Source: Paradesertivirga sp965650335 (GTDB taxonomy: Bacteria; Bacteroidota; Bacteroidia; Sphingobacteriales; Sphingobacteriaceae). From it: DNA of 64,000 nucleotides. The stretch is from positions 1 to 64,000 of the forward strand of contig CBFGOI010000013.1 in assembly GCA_965650335.1 (NCBI GenBank). Reading direction: 5' to 3'. Of this stretch, positions 18,902-28,180 are shown piece by piece (within the stretch, counting starts at the first letter, position 1; every line of letters begins with the position of its first letter). The notes under the pieces were generated by a model. The model was not told where the DNA came from, made no database searches, and saw nothing but the letters and a program-made list of their open reading frames with translations. The translations under genes and the position numbers were made by a program.

Positions 18902-21523
18902 ATGATACGTTTTTTTCTATTCATAACCTTCTTCTGCTATTGCACGGTGGCTGTTGCCCAATCTGGCGAAATCGACAATTCTAATTTAGTAGCCCGGCAA
19001 GACGTTTATACTTGTCCCATGCACCCCGAAGTTATCAGCAATAAGCCGGGCAAATGCCCGAAATGCGGAATGACCCTGGTTAAAAAGAAAAGTTCAGCGC
19101 CCGCCAGAAAAGCACCTGCTAAAAAGCAACAAACGCCTAAGAAGGCAGACAAACAGGCACCTGTTACAAAGAAGGCCGCACCGGTAAAAAAGCCTGCAAG
19201 TCAGAACCCAGAGAAAACATCAATACGGGTACAAAATGAGGGTGATAAATCCCGGAAGGTCGAAAGGGCCGGACATAAGGAGGAAGGCCCAGGACTGGTG
19301 CACAAACCCAAAACAATCCGCTATGATCTCTATGTGAAAGATACAATTGTAAATTTTACCGGAAAAAATAAAAGAGCTGTTGCTATTAACGGAAGTATTC
19401 CGGCGCCAACATTAACATTTACCGAGGGAGATACCGCAGAAATCTATGTGCACAATAAGATGGATGTTGAAACCTCTTTACATTGGCATGGAGTGTTCCT
19501 GCCAAATCGTTTCGACGGTGTGCCTTACCTCACGCAAATGCCTATCAAGCCTCATTCTACTTACTTATATAAGTTTCCGATCATCCAAAATGGTACATAT
19601 TGGTATCACAGTCATACGATGCTTCAAGAGCAGAGCGGAATGTACGGAGCTTTGATCTTCAATAAGCCAAAAGAGCCCGCTATCCCAACTGTTCCTATTG
19701 TAATAAGCGATTGGACAGATATGAAGCCGATGGAAGTGGATCGTTCCCTGCATAGCGCTACAGACTGGTTTGCTATAAAGAAAGGAGCCACGCAGAGTTA
19801 TGCAGAGGCCATAGCAAAAGGATATTTTAAAACAAAGTTGAAGAACGAGTGGAAACGCATGACAGCGATGGATGTGAGCGATGTGTTTTATGAGAAGTTT
19901 TTAACGAACGGCAAACCGGCTATACAATATTCCCGATTTAAGGGAGGAGATAAGGTGAAACTTCGCGTTGTGAATGGCGGGGCGTCGACCTACTTCTGGT
20001 TAACGTATTCCGGCGGCAAAATAATGGTTGTTGCGAATGATGGTAATGATGTTCAGCCGGTAGAGGTCGATCGTTTAATTATTGCTCCTGCGGAGACTTA
20101 TGATGTGATCGTTACTGTTCCCGAGGATATGAGCTATGAGTTTTTAGCTACGGCCGAAGATCGTACAAAATCCACGTCTCTATGGCTGGGGAGCGGCATG
20201 AAAATGCCTGCAAAACCTTTAGGTAAACTGAAATACTTTGAAGGGATGAAGATGATGAACGGCATGATGAAGATGAATGGCGACATGAATCCCATGGATA
20301 TGGAAATGAGCAATCAGCGCATGGATATGAACAGTGTCATGTATCCGGAAGCTACGGGAGAAGAGTATGGACGATCGAATGCGAAGCCCGACGAAATAGT
20401 TGTCATGGATACTGAAGAGGAGGATACCATGGAAGCAGATACTATGGAAAAAGCTGAACACAGCGGGCACGATATGCTCACAATGCCGGGAATGGCCATG
20501 GGCGGTGGTTCCGATCTCGTCACGCTGAACTATACCATGTTAAAGGCTCCGGAAAAAACCACTTTGAGGCCCGGTCCGCTCAGGGTACTTAATTTCGAGC
20601 TGACCGGAAACATGAACCGCTATGTCTGGACAATTGACAATAAAACTGTTTCCGAACGAGATAAGATTCTCATCAAAAAGGGAGAAAATGTCCGGATAAT
20701 AATGTTCAATAACTCCATGATGCGGCATCCAATGCATCTGCACGGCCACGATTTCAGGGTAATAAACGGGCAAGGAGAATATGCTCCTTTAAAAAATGTG
20801 ATCGACATTATGCCTATGGAAACCGATACCATAGAATTTGCTGCCACAGAAAGCGGCGATTGGTTCTTCCATTGTCATATCCTGTACCACATGATGAGTG
20901 GGATGGGAAACGTATTCAGCTATGTAAATTCGCCTCCAAATCCGGATTTGCCGGATACTTTATTGGCTCAACGCAAGTTTAGGACGGACGATCGCAAGTT
21001 CCATTTTATGGCAATGGCAGGTTTAGAAAGTAATGGCAGCGATGGGGAAGCAATGTTTTCGAATACGCGCTATCGACTGTCAACAGAATGGCGCATTGGT
21101 TCAAAGTCCGAACATGGTTATGAAAGTGAAACCTATTTTGGACGTTACCTGGGAAAAATGCAATGGTGGTTTCCATTTGTTGGGTTTGACTACCATTCCA
21201 ACCCGGTGTCAAACGAAAGTGAAAAGAACCTGTTTGGACAATTAACGAATCAGAACAATAGGAAGGCTCTGGTTGCCGGTATTCAGTATACTCTGCCATT
21301 TTTAATTGTTTCTGAAGCAAGAATTGACAGTAAGGGAAAGCTGCGCTTTCAATTAATCCGGGATGATGTTCCCTTAACAAGCCGACTCAGAGCTAAAATT
21401 ATGGGTAATACAGATAAGGAATATATGGGAGGACTAAGATATGCCTTATCTAAATATATCGCTGTTTCTACTCATTATGATAGTGATATGGGTTACGGCG
21501 CAGGTATAACGATAACTTATTAA
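18902..21523 (+). CDS. Multicopper oxidase (CopA-like) fused to metal-binding and barrel-like domains
   Basis: An 873-residue protein from the ATG at 18902, one base after the upstream stop; this start gives the signal peptide MIRFFLFITFFCYCTVAVAQ. Order: heavy-metal-binding domain (YTCPMHPEV at about 36-44, then KCPKCGM); an Ala/Lys/Pro-rich linker to about 130; multicopper oxidase domains with HWHG at 194, YWYHSH, HPMHLHGHDF and HCHILYH at 657; a Met/Asp-rich segment (about 450-520) typical of Cu(I)-binding CopA/CueO inserts. The last 180 residues (ETYFGRYLGKMQWWFPFVG...) look like the outer-membrane copper protein CopB/PcoB. It should oxidise Cu(I) in the periplasm, perhaps anchored by the tail. 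Confidence 0.9.
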   Translation: MIRFFLFITFFCYCTVAVAQSGEIDNSNLVARQDVYTCPMHPEVISNKPGKCPKCGMTLVKKKSSAPARKAPAKKQQTPKKADKQAPVTKKAAPVKKPASQNPEKTSIRVQNEGDKSRKVERAGHKEEGPGLVHKPKTIRYDLYVKDTIVNFTGKNKRAVAINGSIPAPTLTFTEGDTAEIYVHNKMDVETSLHWHGVFLPNRFDGVPYLTQMPIKPHSTYLYKFPIIQNGTYWYHSHTMLQEQSGMYGALIFNKPKEPAIPTVPIVISDWTDMKPMEVDRSLHSATDWFAIKKGATQSYAEAIAKGYFKTKLKNEWKRMTAMDVSDVFYEKFLTNGKPAIQYSRFKGGDKVKLRVVNGGASTYFWLTYSGGKIMVVANDGNDVQPVEVDRLIIAPAETYDVIVTVPEDMSYEFLATAEDRTKSTSLWLGSGMKMPAKPLGKLKYFEGMKMMNGMMKMNGDMNPMDMEMSNQRMDMNSVMYPEATGEEYGRSNAKPDEIVVMDTEEEDTMEADTMEKAEHSGHDMLTMPGMAMGGGSDLVTLNYTMLKAPEKTTLRPGPLRVLNFELTGNMNRYVWTIDNKTVSERDKILIKKGENVRIIMFNNSMMRHPMHLHGHDFRVINGQGEYAPLKNVIDIMPMETDTIEFAATESGDWFFHCHILYHMMSGMGNVFSYVNSPPNPDLPDTLLAQRKFRTDDRKFHFMAMAGLESNGSDGEAMFSNTRYRLSTEWRIGSKSEHGYESETYFGRYLGKMQWWFPFVGFDYHSNPVSNESEKNLFGQLTNQNNRKALVAGIQYTLPFLIVSEARIDSKGKLRFQLIRDDVPLTSRLRAKIMGNTDKEYMGGLRYALSKYIAVSTHYDSDMGYGAGITITY

Positions 21524-21631
21524 GCTCTAAAGTTTATTGATCCTATAAAGTAGAAGAGCCCGGAACTTGGTAAGTGATTATATATCTTTTTTAATTTCAT
21601 GTTTCATTTCATTCAACAAGGTTGAATTCTT

Positions 21632-22240
21632 ATGTTTGTTTCTTCATTAATCGAAATAAGCACGTTGGAAAATGAAATAGAAAATCCCGAGGCGACTGCT
21701 CCTGGTTCTTTAGAAGTAGGAGATCGGATAAAGATTTTAAGGATTAATCAGAAAAGAACAATGCAGGAAGTAGCCGACAGTTGTGGCCTTTCGAAAAGCA
21801 TGATCTCAAAAATCGAGAACAATAAAACCATACCTTCCGTGGCAACGCTTGTCAAGATTGCTGAAAGCTTAGGTACCAACATCTCAAATTTATTTGAGCA
21901 CCAAGGCTGGACTAAAGCTATTGTGACCACCAGGAAAGAAGCTGAAGAAAAGCTGGTGTTTACAGAAAAAGGCTATTCGATTTTCCCATATGCTTCTGCA
22001 TTTCATCAAAAGAAGATGCAACCATTTTTGTTTGTTGCAAAAAGGGGAGAAGTAGTTCCCCATCAACTTTCGCACGAAGGAGAAGAATTCGTTTTTGTAG
22101 TAGAAGGAACAATGCGAATGCAGGTCGGCGAAACGGAGTATCATCTTAAAACGGGCGACAGCTTATACTTTAACTCTTTACAAAAGCATGGAATAATTCC
22201 AGTTTCGGAAGAAGTGGTTTATATCGATATTTTCGTTTAA
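21632..22240 (+). CDS. XRE-family regulator with C-terminal cupin domain
   Basis: A 202-residue regulator. An XRE helix-turn-helix lies at about residues 30-85 (IKILRINQKRTMQEVADSCG then LSKSMISKIENNKTIPS). A cupin domain lies at about 125-200 (HEGEEFVFVVEGTMRMQVGE, HGIIPVSEE) and would bind a small effector. This HTH-cupin layout is common in regulators of amino acid, sugar or polyamine genes. The GH39-type gene starts 45 bases downstream on the same strand, so it is the likely target or operon partner. Effector unknown. Confidence 0.9.
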   Translation: MFVSSLIEISTLENEIENPEATAPGSLEVGDRIKILRINQKRTMQEVADSCGLSKSMISKIENNKTIPSVATLVKIAESLGTNISNLFEHQGWTKAIVTTRKEAEEKLVFTEKGYSIFPYASAFHQKKMQPFLFVAKRGEVVPHQLSHEGEEFVFVVEGTMRMQVGETEYHLKTGDSLYFNSLQKHGIIPVSEEVVYIDIFV

Positions 22241-22285
22241 GTCATTCTCAAGAAAAAATATTATAAACCTCACACCAAATAATCT

Positions 22286-23974
22286 ATGTTATTTAAAAAT
22301 TACATCAAACTTTCGATTCTGGCACTTGGCATAAACAACTTTGTATATGCTCAGGCCGGCAAAACTGAGCCGGTTACTATTGCGGTTGATTTTTCAACCT
22401 CAATAGAGCCAATGAAGCCACTATGGGCATGGTTTGGATACGACGAACCGAATTATACCTATATGAAGGATGGCAAAAAGCTGCTTACTGAAATTGCGGC
22501 TGCAAGTCCGGTGCCTGTATATGTCAGGGCTCACAGCTTATTGGTTACCGGCGATGGCGTTGCTGCTTTAAAATGGGGTTCGACGAACGCGTATACTGAA
22601 GATGCCAGTGGAAACCCAATTTACAACTGGGCTATTATCGACAGTATATTCGATACTTATATCAAAAGAGGAATGAAACCTCTTGCACAAATTGGATTTA
22701 TGCCCGAGGCACTATCAAGCAAACCTCAGCCGTATAAGCATAACTGGAAGCCCGGCGATAAATACAGCGATATTTTCACTGGCTGGACTTATCCGCCCAA
22801 AGATTACAATAAATGGGCAGAACTGGTTTACCAATGGGTAAAGCACAGTATTGACCGTTATGGAAAAAAAGAAGTTGAAAGCTGGTACTGGGAACTTTGG
22901 AATGAGCCAAACTCAGCTTATTGGAGGGGTACTCAGGAGGAATTCTTTAAGCTGTATGACTATTCTGCGGATGCGGTAAAGAGGGCTTTACCAACAGCGA
23001 AAATCGGTGGAACTGATATAACCGGAGGAGGTATGAAGTTTCAGGATGCTTTTCTTAAACATTGTCTGTTCGGTACTAATTATGTAACCGGTAAAACAGG
23101 ATCTCCTTTGGATATTATTTTATTTCACGCCAAAGGTTCTCCAAGATTGCTGGATGGGCGGGTAGTGATGGGTATCCGCAATCAGCTTCGGGATATTAAT
23201 CTGAACCTGAAAGTTATAGCGGCTTACCCGCAATTGAAGGATATTCCGATAGTAATCGGCGAATCGGACCCCGAAGGATGTGCGGCTTGCGGTATGGCTA
23301 CCGATCCTCAAAATGCGTATCGTAATGGTACAATGTATTCAAGTTATACGGCCGCTTCATTTGCCCGGAAATATGAATTGGCCAGACTGCATAAAACCAA
23401 CCTTATCGGAGCTGTTACCTGGGCCTTCGAATTTGAAAATCAGCCCTGGTTCTATGGTTTTAGAGATCTGGCAACAAATGGTGTTGATAAACCCGTATTG
23501 AATGTTTTTCGAATGTTTGGCAAGATGGGAGGTGACCTGGTAACAGTTGAATCGAATAGAATGTATTCGCTCAAAAGTATTTTAGATTCAAGTATCCGCG
23601 GTGCTCAAACAGATATTGGTGCCTTAGCCTCTAAAGATAAAAAGTCTGCAGCTATTATGGTATGGAACTATCATGATGCTGATGAGAAAGGTGTACCCGA
23701 AAAGGTTAAAGTCCAGCTGAAAGGATTGCCCTCAAAATCAATAAGGCTTACCCACTACCGTATAGATAATGAGCATAGCAACTCGTATGAAGTTTGGAAG
23801 AAAATGGGTTCGCCTCAAAATCCAAGCGCAGAACAAATAGCAACACTCGAAAAAGCCGGACAATTGGCCATTCTTGGAGCCCCTGCGGAACTGAAAGTGA
23901 AAAACGGCAGTGCCGAAGTAAATCTGCTGTTACCAAGGCAGGGTGTTTCTTTGCTGTATATGTCATTTAAATAG
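22286..23974 (+). CDS. Secreted glycoside hydrolase, GH39 (beta-xylosidase)-like
   Basis: A 562-residue secreted enzyme with an N-terminal signal ending near YAQAG (about residue 25). The catalytic TIM barrel shows the acid/base motif WELWNEPN (about residue 208) and a likely nucleophile in VIGESDPEG (about residue 328), the arrangement of clan GH-A family 39 xylosidases. A beta-rich C-terminal domain follows. It would act on xylosides or related glycosides in the periplasm or outside. There is no SusC/SusD pair nearby. It follows the XRE-cupin regulator and is followed by a terminator and by remnants of other sugar genes. Family call good, substrate uncertain. Confidence 0.82.
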   Translation: MLFKNYIKLSILALGINNFVYAQAGKTEPVTIAVDFSTSIEPMKPLWAWFGYDEPNYTYMKDGKKLLTEIAAASPVPVYVRAHSLLVTGDGVAALKWGSTNAYTEDASGNPIYNWAIIDSIFDTYIKRGMKPLAQIGFMPEALSSKPQPYKHNWKPGDKYSDIFTGWTYPPKDYNKWAELVYQWVKHSIDRYGKKEVESWYWELWNEPNSAYWRGTQEEFFKLYDYSADAVKRALPTAKIGGTDITGGGMKFQDAFLKHCLFGTNYVTGKTGSPLDIILFHAKGSPRLLDGRVVMGIRNQLRDINLNLKVIAAYPQLKDIPIVIGESDPEGCAACGMATDPQNAYRNGTMYSSYTAASFARKYELARLHKTNLIGAVTWAFEFENQPWFYGFRDLATNGVDKPVLNVFRMFGKMGGDLVTVESNRMYSLKSILDSSIRGAQTDIGALASKDKKSAAIMVWNYHDADEKGVPEKVKVQLKGLPSKSIRLTHYRIDNEHSNSYEVWKKMGSPQNPSAEQIATLEKAGQLAILGAPAELKVKNGSAEVNLLLPRQGVSLLYMSFK

Positions 23975-23982
23975 CGGGGTGG

Positions 23983-24019
23983 AAAGGATGTATCAATTTG
24001 AATGGTACATCCTTTTTTT
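23983..24019 (+). terminator. Rho-independent terminator after the GH39-type gene
   Basis: GGATGTA (23986-23992) pairs with TACATCC (24006-24012), extended by AAA against the T-run, with seven T residues after the stem. It closes the XRE-GH39 unit. Confidence 0.75.
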
Positions 24020-24042
24020 GGCTTGAAACCGGATATAAAAGC

Positions 24043-24065
24043 ACCCCAATGGAGGAATTGGGGGT
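24043..24065 (-). terminator. Possible terminator of the lost GH32 gene
   Basis: CCCCAAT (24044-24050) pairs with ATTGGGG (24057-24063) around a GGAGGA loop. Read on the minus strand it follows the GH32 remnant and is trailed by a weak TGCTTTTAT. It may be the old terminator of that gene. Confidence 0.35.
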
Positions 24066-24100
24066 TATAAACAAACCGATATCCATGTGGGCTATAGAAG

Positions 24101-24448
24101 TTATTCTTTAAAATTCGTGGTATTATTGCTTGATTTAAGATTCCAAACGGATGCCTTGATCAATTGAATATTACCACCTTCCGTAAAAAGTTCAACTTCC
24201 GTGCTTTCCTTATTTAAAGGGAATATTCTGGTGGTAAACGCGTCTTTATTGTTAATGAAAACTTCTACAACTGAGCCATCAACAAATACATGTATTTCTA
24301 ACTTCTGTTTAGGATCTATATTATATTTTCCCGAGCGGACATTTAAAGGGATGTGCGCCCTTTTGCTTGAGCGTGTATCATCAACGATCATTTCCTGCTT
24401 TTCAAAATTCTCTGGACCGAAGAGGAAATAAAATCCACTAAATTCAGA
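24101..24448 (-). pseudogene. Remnant: C-terminal domain of a GH32 fructosidase/levanase
   Basis: The frame is open from 24448 down to the stop at 24101 and encodes the C-terminal beta-sandwich of GH32 enzymes: MIVDDTRSSKRAH, then LEIHVFVDGSVVEVFINN and a terminal IQLIKASVWNLKS. The five-bladed catalytic propeller (several hundred residues) is missing. Just upstream the similarity ends and an oppositely oriented uxuA fragment begins, so a deletion has joined two unrelated sugar genes. The ATG at 24391 lies inside the domain and is unlikely to be used. It is a gene remnant, not a working enzyme. Confidence 0.8.
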
Positions 24449-24464
24449 TTATTTCATGAAGGGC

Positions 24465-25048
24465 GGGAGTGGAGAATAGTTGACAATTTACCCTTGCACG
24501 AAGAGATAAAAAGAAATGGCACCGACAGAGATGTTTATATTGAAAATTATCAAAAATCTATTTATAATCTTGCTAAAAGCGGGATCAAGGTGATATGCTA
24601 TAATTTTACTCCGGTTTATCATAAATTAAGAACTCATTTCAGCCCTGTTTATAATGATAAATATGCGCGCTCTCTTTTTGATCCGGTTGCATTTTCTGTC
24701 TTCGACTTATTCATCTTAAAAAGACCTTTAGCCCAAAATGTATATAATGGATATCAGCTCCATAAGGCACATTTAATGAATAATCGACTATCGACTCTTC
24801 AACGCTTACAATTGACCGAAAATATTTTTCAGGGAATACAGTCAATAGATCACATATCTTTTGATCAGCTTAACGCATTGATCGGAACTTACTCAACCAT
24901 CAGCGATGAAGAACTACGCTTCAATCTCGAATACTTCAAAAGTAAAACAGTTCCACTAGCAGAGGATCTGGGGATTAAACTCCATCTCCACTCAGATGAT
25001 CCTGTTGGCAAATTGTTTGGTTTACCAGGGGTGTTGGGAGAACATTAA
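24465..25048 (+). pseudogene. uxuA: Remnant: mannonate dehydratase, both ends lost
   Basis: The frame carries an internal part of UxuA: EWRIVDNLPLHEEIK, YIENYQKSIYNLAKSGIK, VICYNFTPVYHKLRTHF and, near its end, LGIKLHLHSDDPVGKLFGLPG. Intact UxuA is about 390 residues and converts D-mannonate to 2-keto-3-deoxygluconate; here about 190 residues remain. The N-terminus is lost at the junction with the GH32 remnant, and the frame stops soon after GLPG. Weak similarity (IIVSKDEA) continues in frame after the stop, which suggests a nonsense change plus later decay. The TTG at 24494 is unlikely to be a true start. Confidence 0.8.
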
Positions 25049-25148
25049 ATTATTGTATCTAAGGATGAAGCTTTGTTTTTTCCCGTGGAGGGATTTCAAT
25101 GGGCAGAAAAAAACAAAAACGCAGCCTTGTTTTTTCCGTATTGTGCAA

Positions 25149-25185
25149 AATGAAGGTGGATTTTCATCCTTACCTTCATTTTTTT
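25149..25185. terminator. Bidirectional terminator-like hairpin
   Basis: AATGAAGGT (25149-25157) pairs with ACCTTCATT (25172-25180), with T residues after and A residues before. It lies between the uxuA remnant and the convergent sppA gene and can stop transcription from both sides. Confidence 0.65.
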
Positions 25186-25208
25186 AGTTGCCTACTTTTA
25201 GGGAATAT

Positions 25209-26975
25209 TTATTTAACTGAAATAGTGTAGGGTAACCGAGCCTGGATACCAGTATATTGAAGTGCCGACTTTAGCTTCTGATAATATAAATACTGTTCGC
25301 CCATTTCCTTCTTAGCGAAATAATCTTTTAGCTTATCTTCGGATGAATCAAAAAGCGACTCAAAAGGGTCTTTTTGAATGGGATAAGCAACTGTTTTGTA
25401 ATCTGTTACCTTGGCCATTTTCGCAGCCGATCGTATAGCATCGTTTATATTTCCGAGTCTGTCTACCAGTCCATTCTGCAAAGCTTCAGTTCCGCTCCAC
25501 ACGCGTCCCTGGCCGATTTTGTCAATATAGGCTTGATCTTTTTTACGACCGTCGGCTACACGTTTTGTAAAGCTATTGTAGATTCTGTTAACCTCCTTTT
25601 GGATGATTAGGCGTTCTCCATCTGTAAGCGGGCGAGAAATGGAACCCAAATCTGCAAATTCTGCTGTTTTAACACGATCGAAAGTGATGCCCAACTTATT
25701 ATTGAAAAACTTCTGCATATTAGGAATAATACCAAATACGCCTATAGAGCCGGTAATGGTATTGGGCTGAGCGAAAATTGAATCTGCAGCGCATGCAATG
25801 TAATAGCCGCCCGACGCTGCCACATCGCCCATAGATACTATGACGGGTTTTACCTTTTTGGTTAGAATTACTTCGCGCCAGATGACATCAGATGCAAGAG
25901 CGCTTCCCCCCGGCGAATTTACGCGGAGAACTACTGCTTTAACTTTTTTATCAGTCCGCGCCTTTCTGATTGCCCGTGAAATCCGTTCCGAGCCAATGGT
26001 TTCATCATCTCCTTCACCTCCTCTAATTTCACCGGAAGCGTACACGATTGCTATCCGATTTTTAGTATCGCCTTCTTCGGGAGTATTGTTCTTACTGTAA
26101 TCGAACAACGAAACAGTTTTAAGTTCTTTTTCTTTGTCGATGCCGCTCCTGTTTTTCAGATCATCCAAAACCTGATCTTTATACCTTAATCCATCGGCCA
26201 GCTTAAATTTAACCGCATCGCCAGCCTGCTGTACTTTTAATTGATTTGCCATAGCAAACAGTGAGTCCTTTTGGATTTTTCTGCTTGTAGAAATGGCAGT
26301 CAGAAAATGATCGTACATGGAACCCAGGAATGAGGTAACCTGCTGGCGGTTGGCATCGCTCATTTTGTCTAAAATAAACGGTTCTACTGCGCTTTTATAG
26401 GTTCCCACTTTTATCACCTGCGCTTCAATTTCAAGTTTATCTAATGTGCCTTTGAAAAATGCTAATTCCGAACTTAATCCTTTAAACTCCAACAAGCCTT
26501 CGGGATTTAAATAAACTTTGTCTGCTACCGAAGCCAGATAGTAAGCCTTTTGGGTATATACCTCGCTATAAGCTAGTATGAATTTCCCTGATCTTTTAAA
26601 ATCACTTAAGGCATTTCTTATTTCTTCAACAGTAGCAAAGCCTGCTTGTATTGAGCTTAAATCAAGATAGATTCCTTTTATTTTATCATCATTTTTCGCT
26701 CGTTTTATACTCGCGATAATATCATTTAGTCCGATGCTCTTATTGCTTTCGAATCCACCGAAATCGAGTTTTTCAAAGGGGTTCTTTGAGGAACGCTCCC
26801 GAATCTCGTGGTCTAGCGACATGTGAATTACCGAGTTAGCAGAAACTTTTACTTTATTATCTTCCAACGAGGCAATTATCGCGGCTACAATCACGATCAT
26901 TAAAATAAAAATTACAAAAAAAGATAAAATCATGCCTAGCATTGAGGCGAAAACCATCTTGAAAAATTCTTTCAT
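25209..26975 (-). CDS. sppA: Signal peptide peptidase SppA, 67K type
   Basis: A 588-residue inner-membrane serine protease with an N-terminal membrane anchor (about residues 8-35) and two tandem crotonase-like domains, the long form of SppA. The Lys of the Ser/Lys dyad is in VIKVGTYKSAVEPF (N-terminal half). The nucleophilic Ser is in GDVAASGGYYIACAADSIF (C-terminal half). It degrades cleaved signal peptides in the membrane. The gene is divergent from folK with about 75 bases between the starts and is not in an obvious operon. Length and motifs are normal. Confidence 0.96.
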   Translation of the reverse strand: MKEFFKMVFASMLGMILSFFVIFILMIVIVAAIIASLEDNKVKVSANSVIHMSLDHEIRERSSKNPFEKLDFGGFESNKSIGLNDIIASIKRAKNDDKIKGIYLDLSSIQAGFATVEEIRNALSDFKRSGKFILAYSEVYTQKAYYLASVADKVYLNPEGLLEFKGLSSELAFFKGTLDKLEIEAQVIKVGTYKSAVEPFILDKMSDANRQQVTSFLGSMYDHFLTAISTSRKIQKDSLFAMANQLKVQQAGDAVKFKLADGLRYKDQVLDDLKNRSGIDKEKELKTVSLFDYSKNNTPEEGDTKNRIAIVYASGEIRGGEGDDETIGSERISRAIRKARTDKKVKAVVLRVNSPGGSALASDVIWREVILTKKVKPVIVSMGDVAASGGYYIACAADSIFAQPNTITGSIGVFGIIPNMQKFFNNKLGITFDRVKTAEFADLGSISRPLTDGERLIIQKEVNRIYNSFTKRVADGRKKDQAYIDKIGQGRVWSGTEALQNGLVDRLGNINDAIRSAAKMAKVTDYKTVAYPIQKDPFESLFDSSEDKLKDYFAKKEMGEQYLYYQKLKSALQYTGIQARLPYTISVK

Positions 26976-27017
26976 TTACACTTTCTATTATATTACAAGT
27001 ATACAATTAGATATGAA

Positions 27018-27025
27018 TATATTTG
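27018..27025 (+). promoter_or_regulatory. -7 element TATATTTG for folK
   Basis: TATATTTG fits TAnnTTTG exactly and lies 25 bases before the ATG at 27050. It overlaps the alternative TTG start at 27023, which could then not be in the mRNA; this decides the folK start. No TTTG was found at the -33 position. Confidence 0.5.
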
Positions 27026-27049
27026 AAACGTTACAGTTCTAATCTGTTT

Positions 27050-27529
27050 ATGAATAATATATTTTTGCTCTTAGGAAGTAACCTTGACGATAGGGAAAAG
27101 TACATCCGGCAAGCTCTTGATCTCATTAATCAACAAATCGGGTGTGTTGAGCTTCGCTCTTCTTTATATGAAACGGCGGCCTGGGGTAAGGCAGATCAAC
27201 CGGATTTTTTAAATCAGGCTATTTGTTTAAGGTCGGGCATGACTCCAATGAAACTTTTGGAGGCAATTTGGAGTATAGAGGATAAGTTGAATCGAACAAG
27301 AAATGAACGATGGGGAGCAAGAACTATTGATATTGATATATTATTCTATGGTTCTGAAATCATTAATTTGCCGGATTTAATTATTCCGCATAAGTTATTA
27401 CATGAAAGACGGTTTGTTTTAATGCCGCTTAATGAGATTGCTGCCGATCTGAATCATCCGGTTTTTCATAAAACGATTAAGCAGTTATTACTAGAATTAA
27501 TAGATGATTTATCTGTTACAAAACATTAA
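27050..27529 (+). CDS. folK: 2-amino-4-hydroxy-6-hydroxymethyldihydropteridine pyrophosphokinase
   Basis: A 159-residue HPPK. It transfers pyrophosphate from ATP to 6-hydroxymethyl-7,8-dihydropterin in folate synthesis. Visible motifs: LLLGSNLDDRE at the N-terminus, a central ETAAWGKADQPDFLNQA, and the ATP/Mg site RWGARTIDIDILFYG, followed by LIIPHKLLHERRFVL. The ATG at 27050 is preferred to the TTG at 27023 because the latter sits inside the predicted -7 element. An Hpt-domain gene follows after 22 bases; divergent from sppA. Confidence 0.96.
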   Translation: MNNIFLLLGSNLDDREKYIRQALDLINQQIGCVELRSSLYETAAWGKADQPDFLNQAICLRSGMTPMKLLEAIWSIEDKLNRTRNERWGARTIDIDILFYGSEIINLPDLIIPHKLLHERRFVLMPLNEIAADLNHPVFHKTIKQLLLELIDDLSVTKH

Positions 27530-27551
27530 TAAATAATAAGTAAATTTAACC

Positions 27552-27932
27552 ATGTCACAAGATTTAAACCCCAATAACCTGGAAATAGATTTAAGCTATT
27601 TAAATGAAATTGCAGGAGGAGATGCAGAGTTCATGATCGATATGATCGATATCTTTATTGAGCAAACGCCCGTTTATACGGATCAGCTTATAGATGCTGT
27701 TAATGCCAAAGATTGGAAAACAGTTGGTGACATTGCGCACAAAATAAAACCGACCCTTGCTTTTATGGGCGTTAATAAAGCCAAAGAGCAAATGGCATCT
27801 ATAGAGCAAAAAGCTCGTACAGAGTCGAATCTCGATGAAATCGCCGGGGAATTTGCGGAAGTAAAAGCGGTATGTGAAAGCCTGTATACCGGTTTAGAAA
27901 AAGTTAAAATTGATCTGCAAGCAAGTCTTTAA
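27552..27932 (+). CDS. Hpt-domain phosphotransfer protein
   Basis: A 126-residue all-helical protein with a histidine phosphotransfer domain. The phospho-accepting His is in GDIAHKIKPTLAFMG (about residue 62). It would pass phosphate between a hybrid sensor kinase and a response regulator; no kinase is encoded nearby. It follows folK by 22 bases, probably in the same transcript, and its last four bases overlap the end of convergent purS. Partner unknown. Confidence 0.9.
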   Translation: MSQDLNPNNLEIDLSYLNEIAGGDAEFMIDMIDIFIEQTPVYTDQLIDAVNAKDWKTVGDIAHKIKPTLAFMGVNKAKEQMASIEQKARTESNLDEIAGEFAEVKAVCESLYTGLEKVKIDLQASL

Positions 27933-28180
27933 ACTTGCTTCAGCTCAAATTCATAACTTTCCATAATCAAATTTGCAAGAAGTTTTTTACAGGCTGTGTC
28001 TACCTTCTCTTTTGCTGCAGTCTCAGAATCTGCCTCAATTTCCAGACTAATATGTTTGCCTATCCTAACATTATGAATTTCTGAAAGGCCAAGGTTTTTC
28101 ATACTTCCGGTAACGGCCTTGCCCTGTGGGTCAAGGATTTCTTTCAGGGGCATAACATTTATTTCTGCAATGAATCTCAT
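27929..28180 (-). CDS. purS: Phosphoribosylformylglycinamidine synthase subunit PurS
   Basis: An 83-residue protein with the PurS fold signature: FIAEINVMPLKEILDPQGKA, then NLGLSEIHNVRIGKHISLEI. PurS bridges PurL and PurQ in the FGAM synthase complex of purine synthesis. purL and purQ are not in this window. Its ATG overlaps the pssA stop by four bases (ATGA), so it is co-translated with pssA, an arrangement unrelated to pathway. Length is normal. Confidence 0.93.
   Translation of the reverse strand: MRFIAEINVMPLKEILDPQGKAVTGSMKNLGLSEIHNVRIGKHISLEIEADSETAAKEKVDTACKKLLANLIMESYEFELKQV

Noticed and set aside
20219..20470. Met/His-rich frames opposite the oxidase (both 20219-20470 and 20314-20523)
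   Set aside because: These are shadows of the Met/Asp-rich coding segment of the oxidase. The low-complexity coding strand creates long antisense frames.
27023..27049. Upstream TTG start for folK
   Set aside because: It overlaps the -7 element TATATTTG, so it would not be in the transcript, and the extra residues are not folK-like.
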